Made by a program: the position numbers and the translations under genes
Origin: Takakia lepidozioides
Lineage: Eukaryota > Streptophyta > Takakiopsida > Takakiales > Takakiaceae
NCBI GenBank assembly: GCA_030704615.1
Contig: CM060733.1
Span: 8,556,001 to 8,620,000 of the forward strand
Direction: 5' to 3'
DNA length: 64,000 nucleotides
Shown here: in pieces, positions 35,490 to 46,589 of the stretch
How positions within the stretch are numbered: position 1 is the first letter of the stretch
Layout: the number at the start of each line of letters is the position of its first letter
Notes under the pieces: generated by a model
What the model was told of the DNA's origin: nothing
The model's database searches: none
What the model saw: the letters and a program-made list of their open reading frames with translations, nothing else

Positions 35490-36350
35490 GTCACTATAAT
35501 CCGCTGCACCCTCTCGATTTTGTTGCACACCTGCACCACCTGCCCACTTGCGAAGAGCCTCCAAACTGACTACTTCCCTGCAAATCTCGCAGCGACCCTG
35601 TATTTCCGGTGGAAATTCTACAGAATCTCTCCCTCTCTCGCGGGAAAGTCATAAAGCTGTGCTGGCCCAGATCTCCAATGTCTGTACTTTCCTAGCTGTC
35701 TCGAGTCCATAACCATGCATTTGGCAATACGACCAACCAGACGTATACCTACATATGCAGCTTCGCTGATTCCAACCTGTCCTTCATGCCTGCAACAACA
35801 TAGAGACACTTCGTTTGTCCATGGATGCACCATCTCCAGCTGCCGTATGGTGTGACAATAAAACGTACGATCGGGCTTCCACACCACCATTCTCAAAACT
35901 AGGCATTATTAACGTCCGGAGTAGGAAAAGAACATAATCTCTGAACACGTCTGTCCCTCGATTCCTCGGTAGCTGACCAACTTTCCACCCTCGTAAACTG
36001 TCTTAAGTCACGTACATGGGGACTCAGACCAAAGTTGAGACTGGCATGAGGTCACAAGCGCTTGATATACCACCATAGGGACGGATGGTGCGATGAGTTG
36101 GAAATCGTCTAACTAACTGCACGCACACATACAAGATGGGGGCTACAATATGAGACAGGAAACACTCAGCTCCCAAAAACAAAGCTCAACCGGCAGAAAC
36201 ACGCCCCCAGATAGAAGGAGAACACTGTAGATGCTTCTAAAATCGCCTAGCAAACAACAGTGGAACGCTTGTGTGTGTGGAGATCCACACAAGTAGAACA
36301 GCTCAGAGTGCAGACGAAGACGTCGCTGGTGCGAGGAAGGTGACGATAAT
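35490..36350. promoter_or_regulatory. Upstream region of the LysM receptor kinase
   Basis: No gene seen. The segment should hold the promoter and leader of the minus-strand kinase gene. I could not identify a clear TATA box or named cis-element. Confidence 0.35.
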
Positions 36351-36359
36351 ACAGATCCG

Positions 36360-37080
36360 CTTACCCTTAAGTTAACCCAACTCCATTACTACTAATCTAT
36401 CACTGATCTCATCTCTAATCAGTTTTCTGCCAAACAAATTTTGGTCTGCAATATTAGTCACAAATAAATTACAGATTAAAAGACAATTACAAATCCATGG
36501 CAATGACAAACTTTACACAATCGATCCGTCAGAAAAAAAAAAAAAAAAAAAAACAAACAGTTAGAGTAATTTAAAAAAACATTTAAGAAAAAACAGAATA
36601 GGGGGTTTGTAGCCCTGATGAAATTTTATTAATAATTTTTATTAACATTTTTCCTTAAAAACAGGGGGATTGATCATTGTAGCCCTGATTAATTTTATTA
36701 CTGAAATATTGGGGGCTGAGAGCCCTTACAACTTATTTGGGTTTATTCGGGGAAAAAAATAAAAAACCCTCTTACGCCATAAGGCACACACACCGTAGTG
36801 ACTAGTCAACATTTTTATATTTAGAAGAAAACCTAATCTAAGAAAAATTAATAACTTTAACAATATATTTTCTCTTATCAGTAAGGTGGCCTCCGGCGAG
36901 CCCCTTCTTCGAAGAGCATAATAATATATATGTCCTCGTCGCTATCGCCCTCCTTGTACTTTCCTTTGGAGCTTTACCTTTGTCGTAATTTTATGACTCA
37001 ATATTAAATTACTTTCCTCAGAGACAATAGCTACATTCAATACAAATATATATATATATATATATATAGATCATTTTGTC
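36360..37080. repeat. AT-rich low-complexity region
   Basis: It contains a poly-A tract (about 36533-36552), a degenerate direct repeat built on GTAGCCCTGAT-AATTTTATTA (36600-36720) and a (TA)n microsatellite at about 37047-37068. No coding potential. The base composition differs sharply from the flanks. Confidence 0.7.
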
Positions 37081-37539
37081 CTCTTTTACCATTTGCTCTT
37101 TGGTCTATTAAAAATCTGGCTATGAAAAATTATTGAACTTTCCTGGGAGGTTCTTTGATTCAGCTACAAACCCCTGGAGGTTATCAAGAAGGTATATGGA
37201 TATAGAACCGTAGTTCCCAAAAAAACAAAGAACCAGCGAAGGCTCATAACCGCTGGTTGCATAGTTTTGAAATAACCAGCCTAGAAACCGTCAAAGATCC
37301 GCCAAAGACCTGCCGGTTATTTGGTTATTTGATAAAAGTCATTGATTCTTTGAGGTTCTTACAATTAACGAGAACAGGTGATTCTTTCCATAAGAACCTT
37401 ATGAAAAAACCGGAACCAAAGGTTATTTGATTCTAAGATTTTGTAAAACCTGGAACCAGAGTTATGAAAGAAATCGTATAACCGCCCAACAATGGATTGA
37501 ACCTTCCACCAAAGACCGTGTTGAAGGGAAGCTTGCATG

Positions 37540-37600
37540 TGGACCCTTGTTTAGGAGAGATAAGACTCCGGCCAAAACTGGCGTAAGTCCTCGCCAACGG
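37540..37600 (-). mobile_element. SINE tail fragment
   Basis: GGAGAGATAAGACTCCGGCC followed by AAAACTGGCGTAAG matches the tail of the SINE at 51889-52200 and the truncated copy at 20633-20692. Confidence 0.45.
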
Positions 37601-37689
37601 GTTCCACAATACTAATAATTGTAATAATCTCTCAAACCATAGTGCTAATAAGTCTGATTTGAACCGGTGTTTTGGGTCAACGACTTGTA

Positions 37690-37870
37690 CAAAGGAGTTA
37701 TGGGGGGGTAAAAATCAATAAATTTGCCAGAAAGCGCTCATAGTTGAACATCAGGAGCCTGATTTGGCATACGTAAAACGTGCCACCTGTTATATAGCCA
37801 CTGGGGTTGAATATTTACATGTAGCCCCTGTAGCAATTTTGGAAAAATGAAAAACAAAACACTGATGTGA
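37690..37870. repeat. Dispersed repeat (copy 2)
   Basis: It shares GCCAGAAAGCGC, a CACCTGTTATATAGCC-type block and a TTACATGTAGCCC-AGCAATTTTGGAAAAATGAAAA block in the same order with 25745-26030. Confidence 0.55.
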
Positions 37871-38820
37871 AACTCCAGTGCATTATCATCAGCGGACTTA
37901 ATTAAGATGAGTCTAGCTTGTATCTATGTGAGGCCCCATAGTGGGTGCACAAAAATGCGCCGGATAAGTATCAACCACCAGTGTGCATGACGGACAAATA
38001 CATGAGTGTGGACTGGACATCCAAGATGCCTTGACCGGCGAAGCAAGCATCACTACCACCTTAACCCTTTGTCTGTAGCAATGTGGCACAGCCGCTGCCC
38101 CCCTTCTCTTCCCTTGGTTGAAGCTTATCCAGTCATATAGTCGTCCAACATGGAAACATGTACTTGTGATAAACTGCTTCAGCATTCCTCTATGTGATGT
38201 TAGCACAGCCTGAGGCGGCCGACCCAATGCAGCAACAAACTACATGAAAATATCTGAACTCATTTTATTGGCTCCAGGAGACTGCCCTCACACTGTGCAG
38301 CTCTGCAATACTAGTTTCAGCCTACTGTATCTTCCGCAAAGAATCACTCACAAATAAGTGGTGAAGAAGAAATGGATGAAAGCATGACCATGGAAGCAGA
38401 TGAGAATTTGTAAGGTGAGGTAAGATAAGTGCAGTTTTCCAATTTATAGTTATGGAAGAAAGTAGATCTTATGCGATTAGTCGTTTGCTAGAGGACCTTC
38501 AAAAAGATAGTTAGCTGAGGTAGTACAATTAAACTTTACAACTCTGAGGTGGGCTCATACTTGTTTACCACTAGGAGGCTCAGTGGAGGACCCAAAGGAC
38601 CGAAGGACACAATATACCATTATTTTGGCAGTCACAAAACAGCAGAGATGGCTTGGTAAGAGATTTCTAGGAGAGAGAATATGATGAATTCAAGCGTTTC
38701 TTGCGATGTGTTACAAGCCCAGGGCTGAGCTGCCTACATAGCTGTACATGACAATGGCTCAAAAACTTTCATGTGAAAGAGATAGATCAACAAGTTGACA
38801 TCCTGTGAAGTTTTGGGCAA
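37871..38820. other. Intergenic sequence, no supported gene
   Basis: A 104-codon minus frame (37913-38227) has no recognisable domain. Nothing else is seen. Confidence 0.3.
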
Positions 38821-38829
38821 ACTGCTTTG

Positions 38830-39075
38830 TCTGTCATCCTGAGCTGCTCAAGTAATAACTCACTTAAGTCCTCCTCTTGTCATTTGTTAATCACTTCTCA
38901 ACAATCTGGGAGCAAATTATCCTTTGCACGACGAGCTCTGCGAAGCGCCCTCTGGCCCAGCACAAGGCTCAATGGATCTATTCTTCTAATGCTATATAAA
39001 ACTCAAGCCTTAGCTTAGTCGTACATTGCGAACCACACAAACCATACCAGTCTGCTAGAGATGAACTATCCCACT
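38830..39075 (-). pseudogene. Decayed duplicate of a NOP9 exon and intron
   Basis: The stretch aligns with 41140-41380, which spans a NOP9 exon (41072-41254) and its upstream intron. TTCTCAACA, GGAGCAAAT, GAGCTCTGCGAAG-GCCCT and CATTGCGA recur in order. On the minus strand, residues FAELVVQ-ICSQIVEK echo FAELAVHPICSYTVEK of NOP9 but run into stops. It is a local duplication lying downstream of the gene. Confidence 0.65.
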
Positions 39076-39079
39076 ACAG

Positions 39080-40020
39080 ACTTCCCTTAGACTTATGGAG
39101 AATTCTGTCACGTAACATTGCGAGCAGAATGCTCTTTCCTTCCGTGCAGACCTGCAGGCGTTGTGAGCAGGATCCTTACTCCCACAGTTCTTTGTCAAGT
39201 TTAGGGTTCATTTTTGACATGACAGATCTCATGATTTCGATGTTCTCTGGCCAGAGATACATCAGGCTGTGTTGTTGAGGAGTTGGACGATCGTTCTCAC
39301 TCATTGTATACAACAACTTCCATAGTTCACAGGTGCTAGGTCAATGTCACATTGTTCAACTGTTCCCCCATGATGTTGGTATCTAAAACTCTAACACCTC
39401 TGCAAAGGAAAATTACAGCCCCAAGGATCCTTCTAGAGTTCACATTCACATTCAAAACATCATAGAACGTATGAAAGCAATTCATGGAATTACGTCTAAC
39501 CAACACATCTAAGGGACCATCAAGCCAGTGAGCCAGATACCAAGTTCCCTCCCAATGGACCCTTTCTCTCATCAATGGCCACAAGGCTACGGCAAACAAC
39601 GTCTTATGAGTACAATCTCTCATCCCATGTCCCTTCAAATGGACGCAAGACAATCGCTCACATACATGGGAGCTACTAAGTTTTGCCTGGTCAGAAAGAG
39701 CCACATGTCAAGGGTTTTTGGTAGCTCCACAACAGGAGAGTAAGTACAGAAGGAAACCTTAACAGATCAGAGGGCTGGGAAGGGAAGTTCAACTCCTACT
39801 GGCAGAAAACATCTCTGGAAAGATTCATTCGCCCAAGTACTTCACGAGATGCAACAGATTTTGCTGCACAACCATACCCTTCACCCCACCTCCAATCACC
39901 GTGATAAAAGACAGGCCACTCTTGGAAGGTAGAGGTTTTGATCAATGACAGTTGGAAAGCAGTCCTTCACCTTCCAACCAGACAAACAGCTATCACAATG
40001 TTGATCTTAAAAAATTTAAA
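39080..40020. other. Sequence downstream of NOP9
   Basis: A 122-codon minus frame (39336-39704) has ordinary composition but no recognised domain; it could be an unknown ORF or chance. No repeat assigned. Confidence 0.3.
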
Positions 40021-40023
40021 CCT

Positions 40024-43000
40024 TTACATCAACACATGCTGTGTGCCTTTCTTCCTTTTATTTGAAGCCACGACTCCATCTAGCTTCTCTGATTGGCTCT
40101 CACCTTTTCTCCGTTTACTTTTCTTCAATCCCCCCTCAATGGCTCCCATAACAAGTCTCAGTGATGGGTCCACTTCATGTATATCTGCACTTGCACTCCC
40201 ATTATCAGTCTCTTTTAACTTCCCCAACTTTCTGTTCTTCTTCTTCAGTTTCCGAGGTTTATCTTGTCTCTTGAACAGGGCATCTATTTCATCCTTTTTC
40301 AGGCTCTTACCTGACTCCACTTGTGAAGGGGATATGCCCTCTCCTGACCCAAACTCATTACCATCTACCCCAAAATCAGGCTTACTTGATGTACTTGCCT
40401 CCTTCTTCCTCTTCAGTTCTGGACCCTTCGCAAAACTAAAACCCAACTCGGCCATGGCCCCATCTAGTTTAAGAGCACTGGTGGAGGCCAACAACTCGCT
40501 TGACATCCTCGTCGACACTGGAGTCTCACCATTGGCTTCTTTGATTTGCCTCTTTCTCTGTCCCGTGGAAAGCACATCTGTGGCTGGAGTGGTCGCAGTC
40601 TCAGGCTTAATATTCAGGGCCTCAGTTTCAGCCTGAAAAATCTCAGCAAAGGCTTCCCGTGTGCCCTGCTTGGAGCTTGCTCGCATCCGCCATTCCTCCG
40701 GACCCTTTGCATACCTGTGCACAGTTACACACACATGAAACATTCCTGTATATTTGACTAATGTACTGAGCCTCCAACCACCGCAGTGAGTCCAAAAACG
40801 TCCTCTCTTTCTTGTAACCGGCTAGAATTCCAGCCAGCTGGAAGGGTTAACATCGACACCCTCTCTCTAAGTCATTTTAGGTGGTGATTGTCAACCAGCT
40901 GGAATTTGCTACATAAGGTGTGACATGGCCAGGTACTAGCTCAATTGTAAAGCAGTCTCTCTGTCACGTGGCATACAGACCCGTCTTGAACTGCAGATTC
41001 GTAAACCGCTCTCCCTCCAAATTGATTAAGCCTCAGATTCATACAAAAGCCAGATGTCAAAGAAAGCGTACAAGGCAATGTCACATCGCTTGAGCAGATA
41101 GGGACCATGTCTGGTCTTTGAGAGCTCTGGCTGGGCGTGAGAAAGCTCTGCAGCGATCACTTCCTTTAGTTTCAGGTCCCCTGTCGTAAAACATTTCTCA
41201 ACAGTGTAGGAGCAAATCGGGTGCACAGCCAGCTCTGCGAAGTGCCCTTTCAACCTGTGGCCCACCATGAGGAGTGATGAGTCCGTTCCTCCAATGGTAG
41301 ACAAATTTAAGCCTCAACAGACTCATACATTGCGAGCTATAGTCTGCCAGAGGAGAATAAGCCACTACGAGATCAGCACAAACTATCTCTCCAAATCAGT
41401 GTGACAATTTGCACCCCCACAAGCCTGAACATAGAAACCAGTGAAAAACATTTGTCTGTATAAGTGGGTATGTGTCAGAGGAAATTGTAGATGTACACCA
41501 AGAGTATGACAAATTGGCTTCCTTCATTATATATTGGTGGTCGAAGCCATTTGGCATGTTATCATCTACATAGACATACTTAGAGATGAGCCGATGCTTG
41601 TGTTTGAGTGGAGCAGCTCCAGATAAGAGAAATGCTTCCACCACTCTGCTGCCACTAGGGTCCCTAACAGTGTCCACGACGGATGTAGCCTCCATGGCAG
41701 CTATGCTTGCACAGAACTGCTGGCAACACTCCTGCACAGTCCCTTCCCACCTCTCACAACACATTCACACTACATTTACATTGTAAATGTTCAGATGAGT
41801 ACAAAGTTGGAGGTCAACCTTACCTGAGGGAATCCAAAAGCTGTCTGCAGCATGGTGCAACCCACCACCGACATACGTGAGCCAAATGGTGGCTTCCATT
41901 CTGCTGGAAACCTGCCAGTGCCAGAGAGATTCTCCAGAAATAGCATGCGTGGTACAATACAATTGGGTGATGGTGTATCAGGGTTGATGGCGTGTGCAAG
42001 TACCCGGCACACCTGCACCCCTTGCCGACTTAGTTTGGAATCAGCCAAGAAAGACCCATTCGTTGTATAGAAGCGAGAGAGTTGATCAAAAATATGCACA
42101 CAGTGACTAGAGAAGTCAATGGAAATTCAACCAGGGGGACCTGCCTCACGCTGTCGAGTACGAAACCGAGCACATGCAGCTAGAAGAGCTGCCACCACAC
42201 CCCCCCTCCTCTCAGCTATCACCTCCACAAAACTGGCCTCGAGTTCCTCAACCATCATATTCACCTGTCATTTCCTAGAAAAAAAAATATCAGACTTATG
42301 ACATTGACATGATATGCAGGACGCCCCACCAGTGTCCCTCCTCATTCAAATGGCCCATAACTCTGTTCAACGCAGTTACTTTCATTGCCATCAGGAATAA
42401 CCACAGCCTCAGGCATGGCTTTTTCTCCAGCAAGTTTTCCACATCATTCAAAAGGGCACAGGGAACTTTCAGATTTGGTCCGCACAGTCTCCAGATCATG
42501 ACAGGCAGATGACTACGCTACCCATAACATCCAGTCACACAGAGAGGTCTGCATTCTGTTTTTCCTCTCTGGCTCTGCAAGCAAATCAAATGTGGCACTA
42601 ACATCACATCTTCGGTTAGGGTACAGATAGCTGAGCTGGAACTGAAGGCATGCTAGCTAGAAGCTACCAAGAAGGGTACTGTCCTATTGGCAGTAAGGAC
42701 ATAATTTTTTGCCCTCTCTCAGTTCGGGCCTTTGTGGCCGTTTGTGGACATTAATTCTATGTTTCTCCTCTATCCTTCCGGTCCTTTGAGCAACTTTGGA
42801 AATACACATGTTCTTTGTTTCCTCTTTCCATCTTTACTTTTACTCTCCCTTTGTCTCTCTCTCTCTCTCTGTCTCCTGTTCTGGGCTACAGAAGCTCTGT
42901 GATTAAAGTTTCCCCTTTTTTCCTATCACCAGTCTCTTCTGGAAATGCGCAAACATGGGTTCATTGTTCCATCAATGGGGACCTAAGCCCTACTCCAAGA

Positions 43001-45536
43001 GAGGAATGCACAAAGGAGACATACCTGACCTGCATGCCGAGCAGCTGCAATGAGCGCCTGAACCACAAAATTGGCTGACGGGTGCAGAGATAACTGAAGG
43101 AGGTGGTGCCGAAAAAAGCGTTGAAACATTTCCATGTATATCGCATCTGGCGCCACTTGAAGCATCACCTGCATCTCTCCAACAAGGGGTGTTTCAGTCT
43201 TTCAGTCTCTATCTTGTTCCCCTACCCTCTCTTCTTATTTCAACCTCTGAGAAGCTGGAAATGTGCCTAAAGAACAGCTGCCAAAAAAGCAGAAAAGGCC
43301 AACATAACCTCATTACCTTTCCTACTACAAACTGAGACATGAGAATACAGAACAGCCAAAAACTAGTGACTGTCTGACCTCCATAAGATGGCTTCCGTTG
43401 CAATCTTGGATCATTTCCACGGTCTTCTCAACTGAGGCTTTCTCCAACACAACTCCCTCCTTCACCTCCGCTTGCTGACCACACTCCAACATTACTGCAA
43501 TCACCTTGGTAACTGTTGATTTATCCCCTTCCACTGCCCGCAAGATTGTCTGCACCAAAGCCATTCCGCAATTTGAGATATTTGGAGATTCTTTCAATTT
43601 GCAGCTTCTTATGTGCAGTGGGTGGTCGGTCCACCTTCCACATGGAAGGCAGTAGCCCCTCGGAGTGAATTGACACCATAGGTTACGCCTGCTTCAGCAG
43701 CAGTCTTCCTCCATGGAATTATGATGCTCCTATACAAGCATTAAAAAGACTACTGCTGCACACCTTTTCAGCCAGTTTTAGCGCTTTAGACGGATGGATT
43801 TTCACAAAAACTTACTGCTTTGGAAATGTTACTTCTTCAGATAATCTAGAACCACCACTGAAGTGGGCCTTCAGCGATGGGAGTGGTTCTACTCTACTCT
43901 TTCCTTTCACCTCTTCCTTCCCTCTCACCTCTCGTGGCCCCCACACTGCTTCAACAATTTGTACATTTCAAGCCACTATAAGAAGAGATATATCGAGAGA
44001 AGGAACAGAGGCACACAGCAGGAAGGATACTCAAATCCAGGAGTTGAAATTACAAACACACACACACCCCCAATGTAAATGTCCAGGAGTAATCTAGAGT
44101 AATCTGGATCCAGATCTGGATCTAAAATTCGCTGCATAAAAGAGTTGGTGATAACCTTACAAGGGTCACTCACTAAGTGTCAGGGCATCAACATCATCAG
44201 GGACAGCAGTGACTAGCTGCTACAACTTCCTGAAAACCCAACAGTGGATGTGGACACTAGTATAATTGCATGCTCATAAACTTGGGCATGTGTCTGACAC
44301 TGGTAGCCCCACTGAGTATCTGGTACAACTATGGACATAACAGGAAAAATCAGCCATGACATTGGCTCGCACTCGAGAGGCAGAGAAACCCAAAATTATA
44401 AAACAGGGCAGTTTCAGCAGATGTGAACAGCAACCTTCATAATATCAGGACAGTACATGATTTCATACCTGTAATGCAGGACCCCCTGCAGAGCCTGCCC
44501 TCAACTCTACCATGCTTCCCCTGCAACTTTCCAGAATGATGCCTACAAGTGATTTTAACTGATCTGGGAATACCCGGCCCCTTGATCGGGCACTCGCAAC
44601 TCCCCGAGGCTTTGATGCAAGGTTGCCCAACCGTTGTGCAAGGCCGCTTTTCAATTTCACCCCAGCCCCTGATTTTGGGGATGCTTCTAGTGGAAGCCCA
44701 CTACAGAGAGCCAGAAGCTGGCGAAGCACATGAGACCCATAGCGACTGCGCATTAAATCAACAGCATTCTTGCCTTCTTCCACCGCCTGTCACATGAACA
44801 CCATTAATTGGTGAGACAACTCCAAAACAAATGCCATTGAGACTCTAATTTAATTGAAGATACATCATCACCCTAGCAGGCCCTGAAATCCACGTATCAG
44901 ATAAGGAGTGTAAGTTACTCGCTCTTTCTCTTCTTATTATTCTGTCGTGGGTTGTTCCCGCATGAGCTCTCTCTCTCAGATGTGCAGAGGGACACTAAGA
45001 ACGCCAAAATCTATCTATTTATAAAGCCAGAAAAGATGAAGCTGATGGAATAAACATTGATTTCTCATTCCACCCTTCGCCCACTCACCAAACAAACTTA
45101 CCTCACATATTTTCGAAATTGCACGCTCGACCGTGGAGTACCAACCGGCTCCCTCAACACCACCCCCCCCATTCAAAGCGGCTGCCACGGACTTCAGCGC
45201 AGCTTCTGCCACATGAGACCCACCTGGGTCTAGCGACATAGAAGTGAAAACAGGTGTACATTGCTGAAGAAACAATGCTACCTGAGAGATATCACTAGAT
45301 GAGAGAAGAGTTTCCAGCACCCGCCCACATGTGGAATTGCAAGCCAAATGCAGCTCTTTGCCCCGCGCTTCCTCTAATGCGTTTGCGCAGACTGTGGCCC
45401 TCTCCTCAGGGTCCTCAAGTGAACCCCCCTCACCCACCAGTGCAGCTATCTCGGAGAAATACTGCTGGATTTGGGGATCAACCTGCCCCCTGCTTGAGAC
45501 TTGGACATCCGCCTTACCCCTCCTCGCCATCGCCAC
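40024..45536 (-). CDS. NOP9: NOP9 / APUM23-type pumilio-repeat nucleolar protein
   Basis: At least nine minus-strand exons: 45102-45536, 44469-44786, 43379 to about 43605, 43025-43168, 42141-42264, 41824-42020, 41580-41731, 41072-41254 and 40024-40714. All borders but one are in phase; the upstream edge of exon 3 is uncertain and a small exon may be missing there. NOP9 binds 18S pre-rRNA through PUF repeats and is needed for small-subunit processing in the nucleolus. Repeat signatures include LHLACNSTCGRVLETLL, DLMRSRYGSHVLRQLLA, DCNGSHLME, LSLHPSANFVVQALI, DPSGSRVVEAFLLSG and PICSYTVEKCF. The segment SKTRHGPYLLKRCDIALYA followed by the last exon (EEWRMRASSKQ, then a Lys-rich tail with KRKKG) matches plant APUM23 ends. 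The start is the first Met of exon 1. The total is roughly 820 residues, longer than Arabidopsis APUM23 (about 750). Confidence 0.92.
43621..43715 (+). mobile_element. SINE tail fragment in a NOP9 intron
   Basis: CCACCTTCCACATGGAAGGC, AGTAGCCCC, GACACCATAGGTTACGCCTG and AGTCTTCCTCC match the sense strand of the SINE at 51889-52200 over about 90 bp. Only the 3' part is present. Confidence 0.6.
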
Positions 45537-45539
45537 ACT

Positions 45540-46589
45540 AGATCAGACAGATTCCGAGGTTTAGGGTTTAAGGAGCAGGAATTCTTCTGTTGCACCCCAC
45601 CCATCCGTAACAATCCCCATCCATAATATCTACATCCCATGCACCCATCCATCCTGGATTTCACGAAACTCCAATTCCCCAACAATCATTCTCCTATCAT
45701 CCATAATATAGAAAAAGGGAAACGCAACGAGATGTACTAAACGATTCTCGATTCTCGAGATCCTATCCCCTGAAAGGAAGGATTTAAATGTGGTAGGGCC
45801 CGCTGTCAGGTCCTGGCCTCCTCTCCCTCATTACGAGGAGGCCACACAAAATTGAGAGGCGGCCAGATCGCGTTGACCACATTTTGTATGCAACTGCCAA
45901 CTGGGTTCCGATTTGCAGTAGAATCTGGGCGATGCCAGATGGAAGGCAGTGAGCTGCAGAGATTTTAAGAAGTTGGGTCGCTTGGAAGGTGTTGGGGGAC
46001 TGCGGAAACGTGCTGCTTGTGGCGCGCAACTCGCAACTCGAGGATCGTCTTCTCCGACAAGTACTGACCAAGCTGCCTTCCGACACAACAGTACTGTGAG
46101 CGGATAGAAGGGGTTTGATTCGCTGCAATGAACTGGAGGCAACTTTGCTTGCCGGATCCAGTAGTGAAGCTCTTCCTTCTCGTCACCCAATCTGGTCCAC
46201 CGTTAATTATCTTTATGTGCGGAAGATGACTAGGAATCTTGATTCTGTATTTGGTCTGCCTCCAGTGAACTTGACTGCAGCTTGAGTCGCAGGATTGATG
46301 GAGGTCTTTCTCTTTCATCATCCCGAACTCACCACCCTGTACATGTTTCTCTTCAGGGAGGATCCTGTCGCTGGGGAAAGAGATGTCAACATCCGATCGC
46401 TCGTCTCAGTCCAGCAGCTCGGAAATGCTGCCACTTGCTACGTTTCACTATAGTGGGGACAGCCATCCTCACCCGAGTTCAGTTCCCTCACTGGAAGTAA
46501 GGAGGTCCTTCATTGACTGGCCTGGCCTATTCTGTGTGCCTCTCTTGTGCGTTGTCACTTGCTGCGTTGACTGAAGGAGATTGGTCGCC
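45540..46589. promoter_or_regulatory. Divergent intergenic region between NOP9 and the EDS1-like gene
   Basis: NOP9 (-) and the EDS1-like gene (+) start 1053 bp apart, facing away from each other, so their promoters share this segment. I see no clear TATA box or named element. The open frames on both strands here (about 45780-46320) overlap each other and look like chance. Confidence 0.4.
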
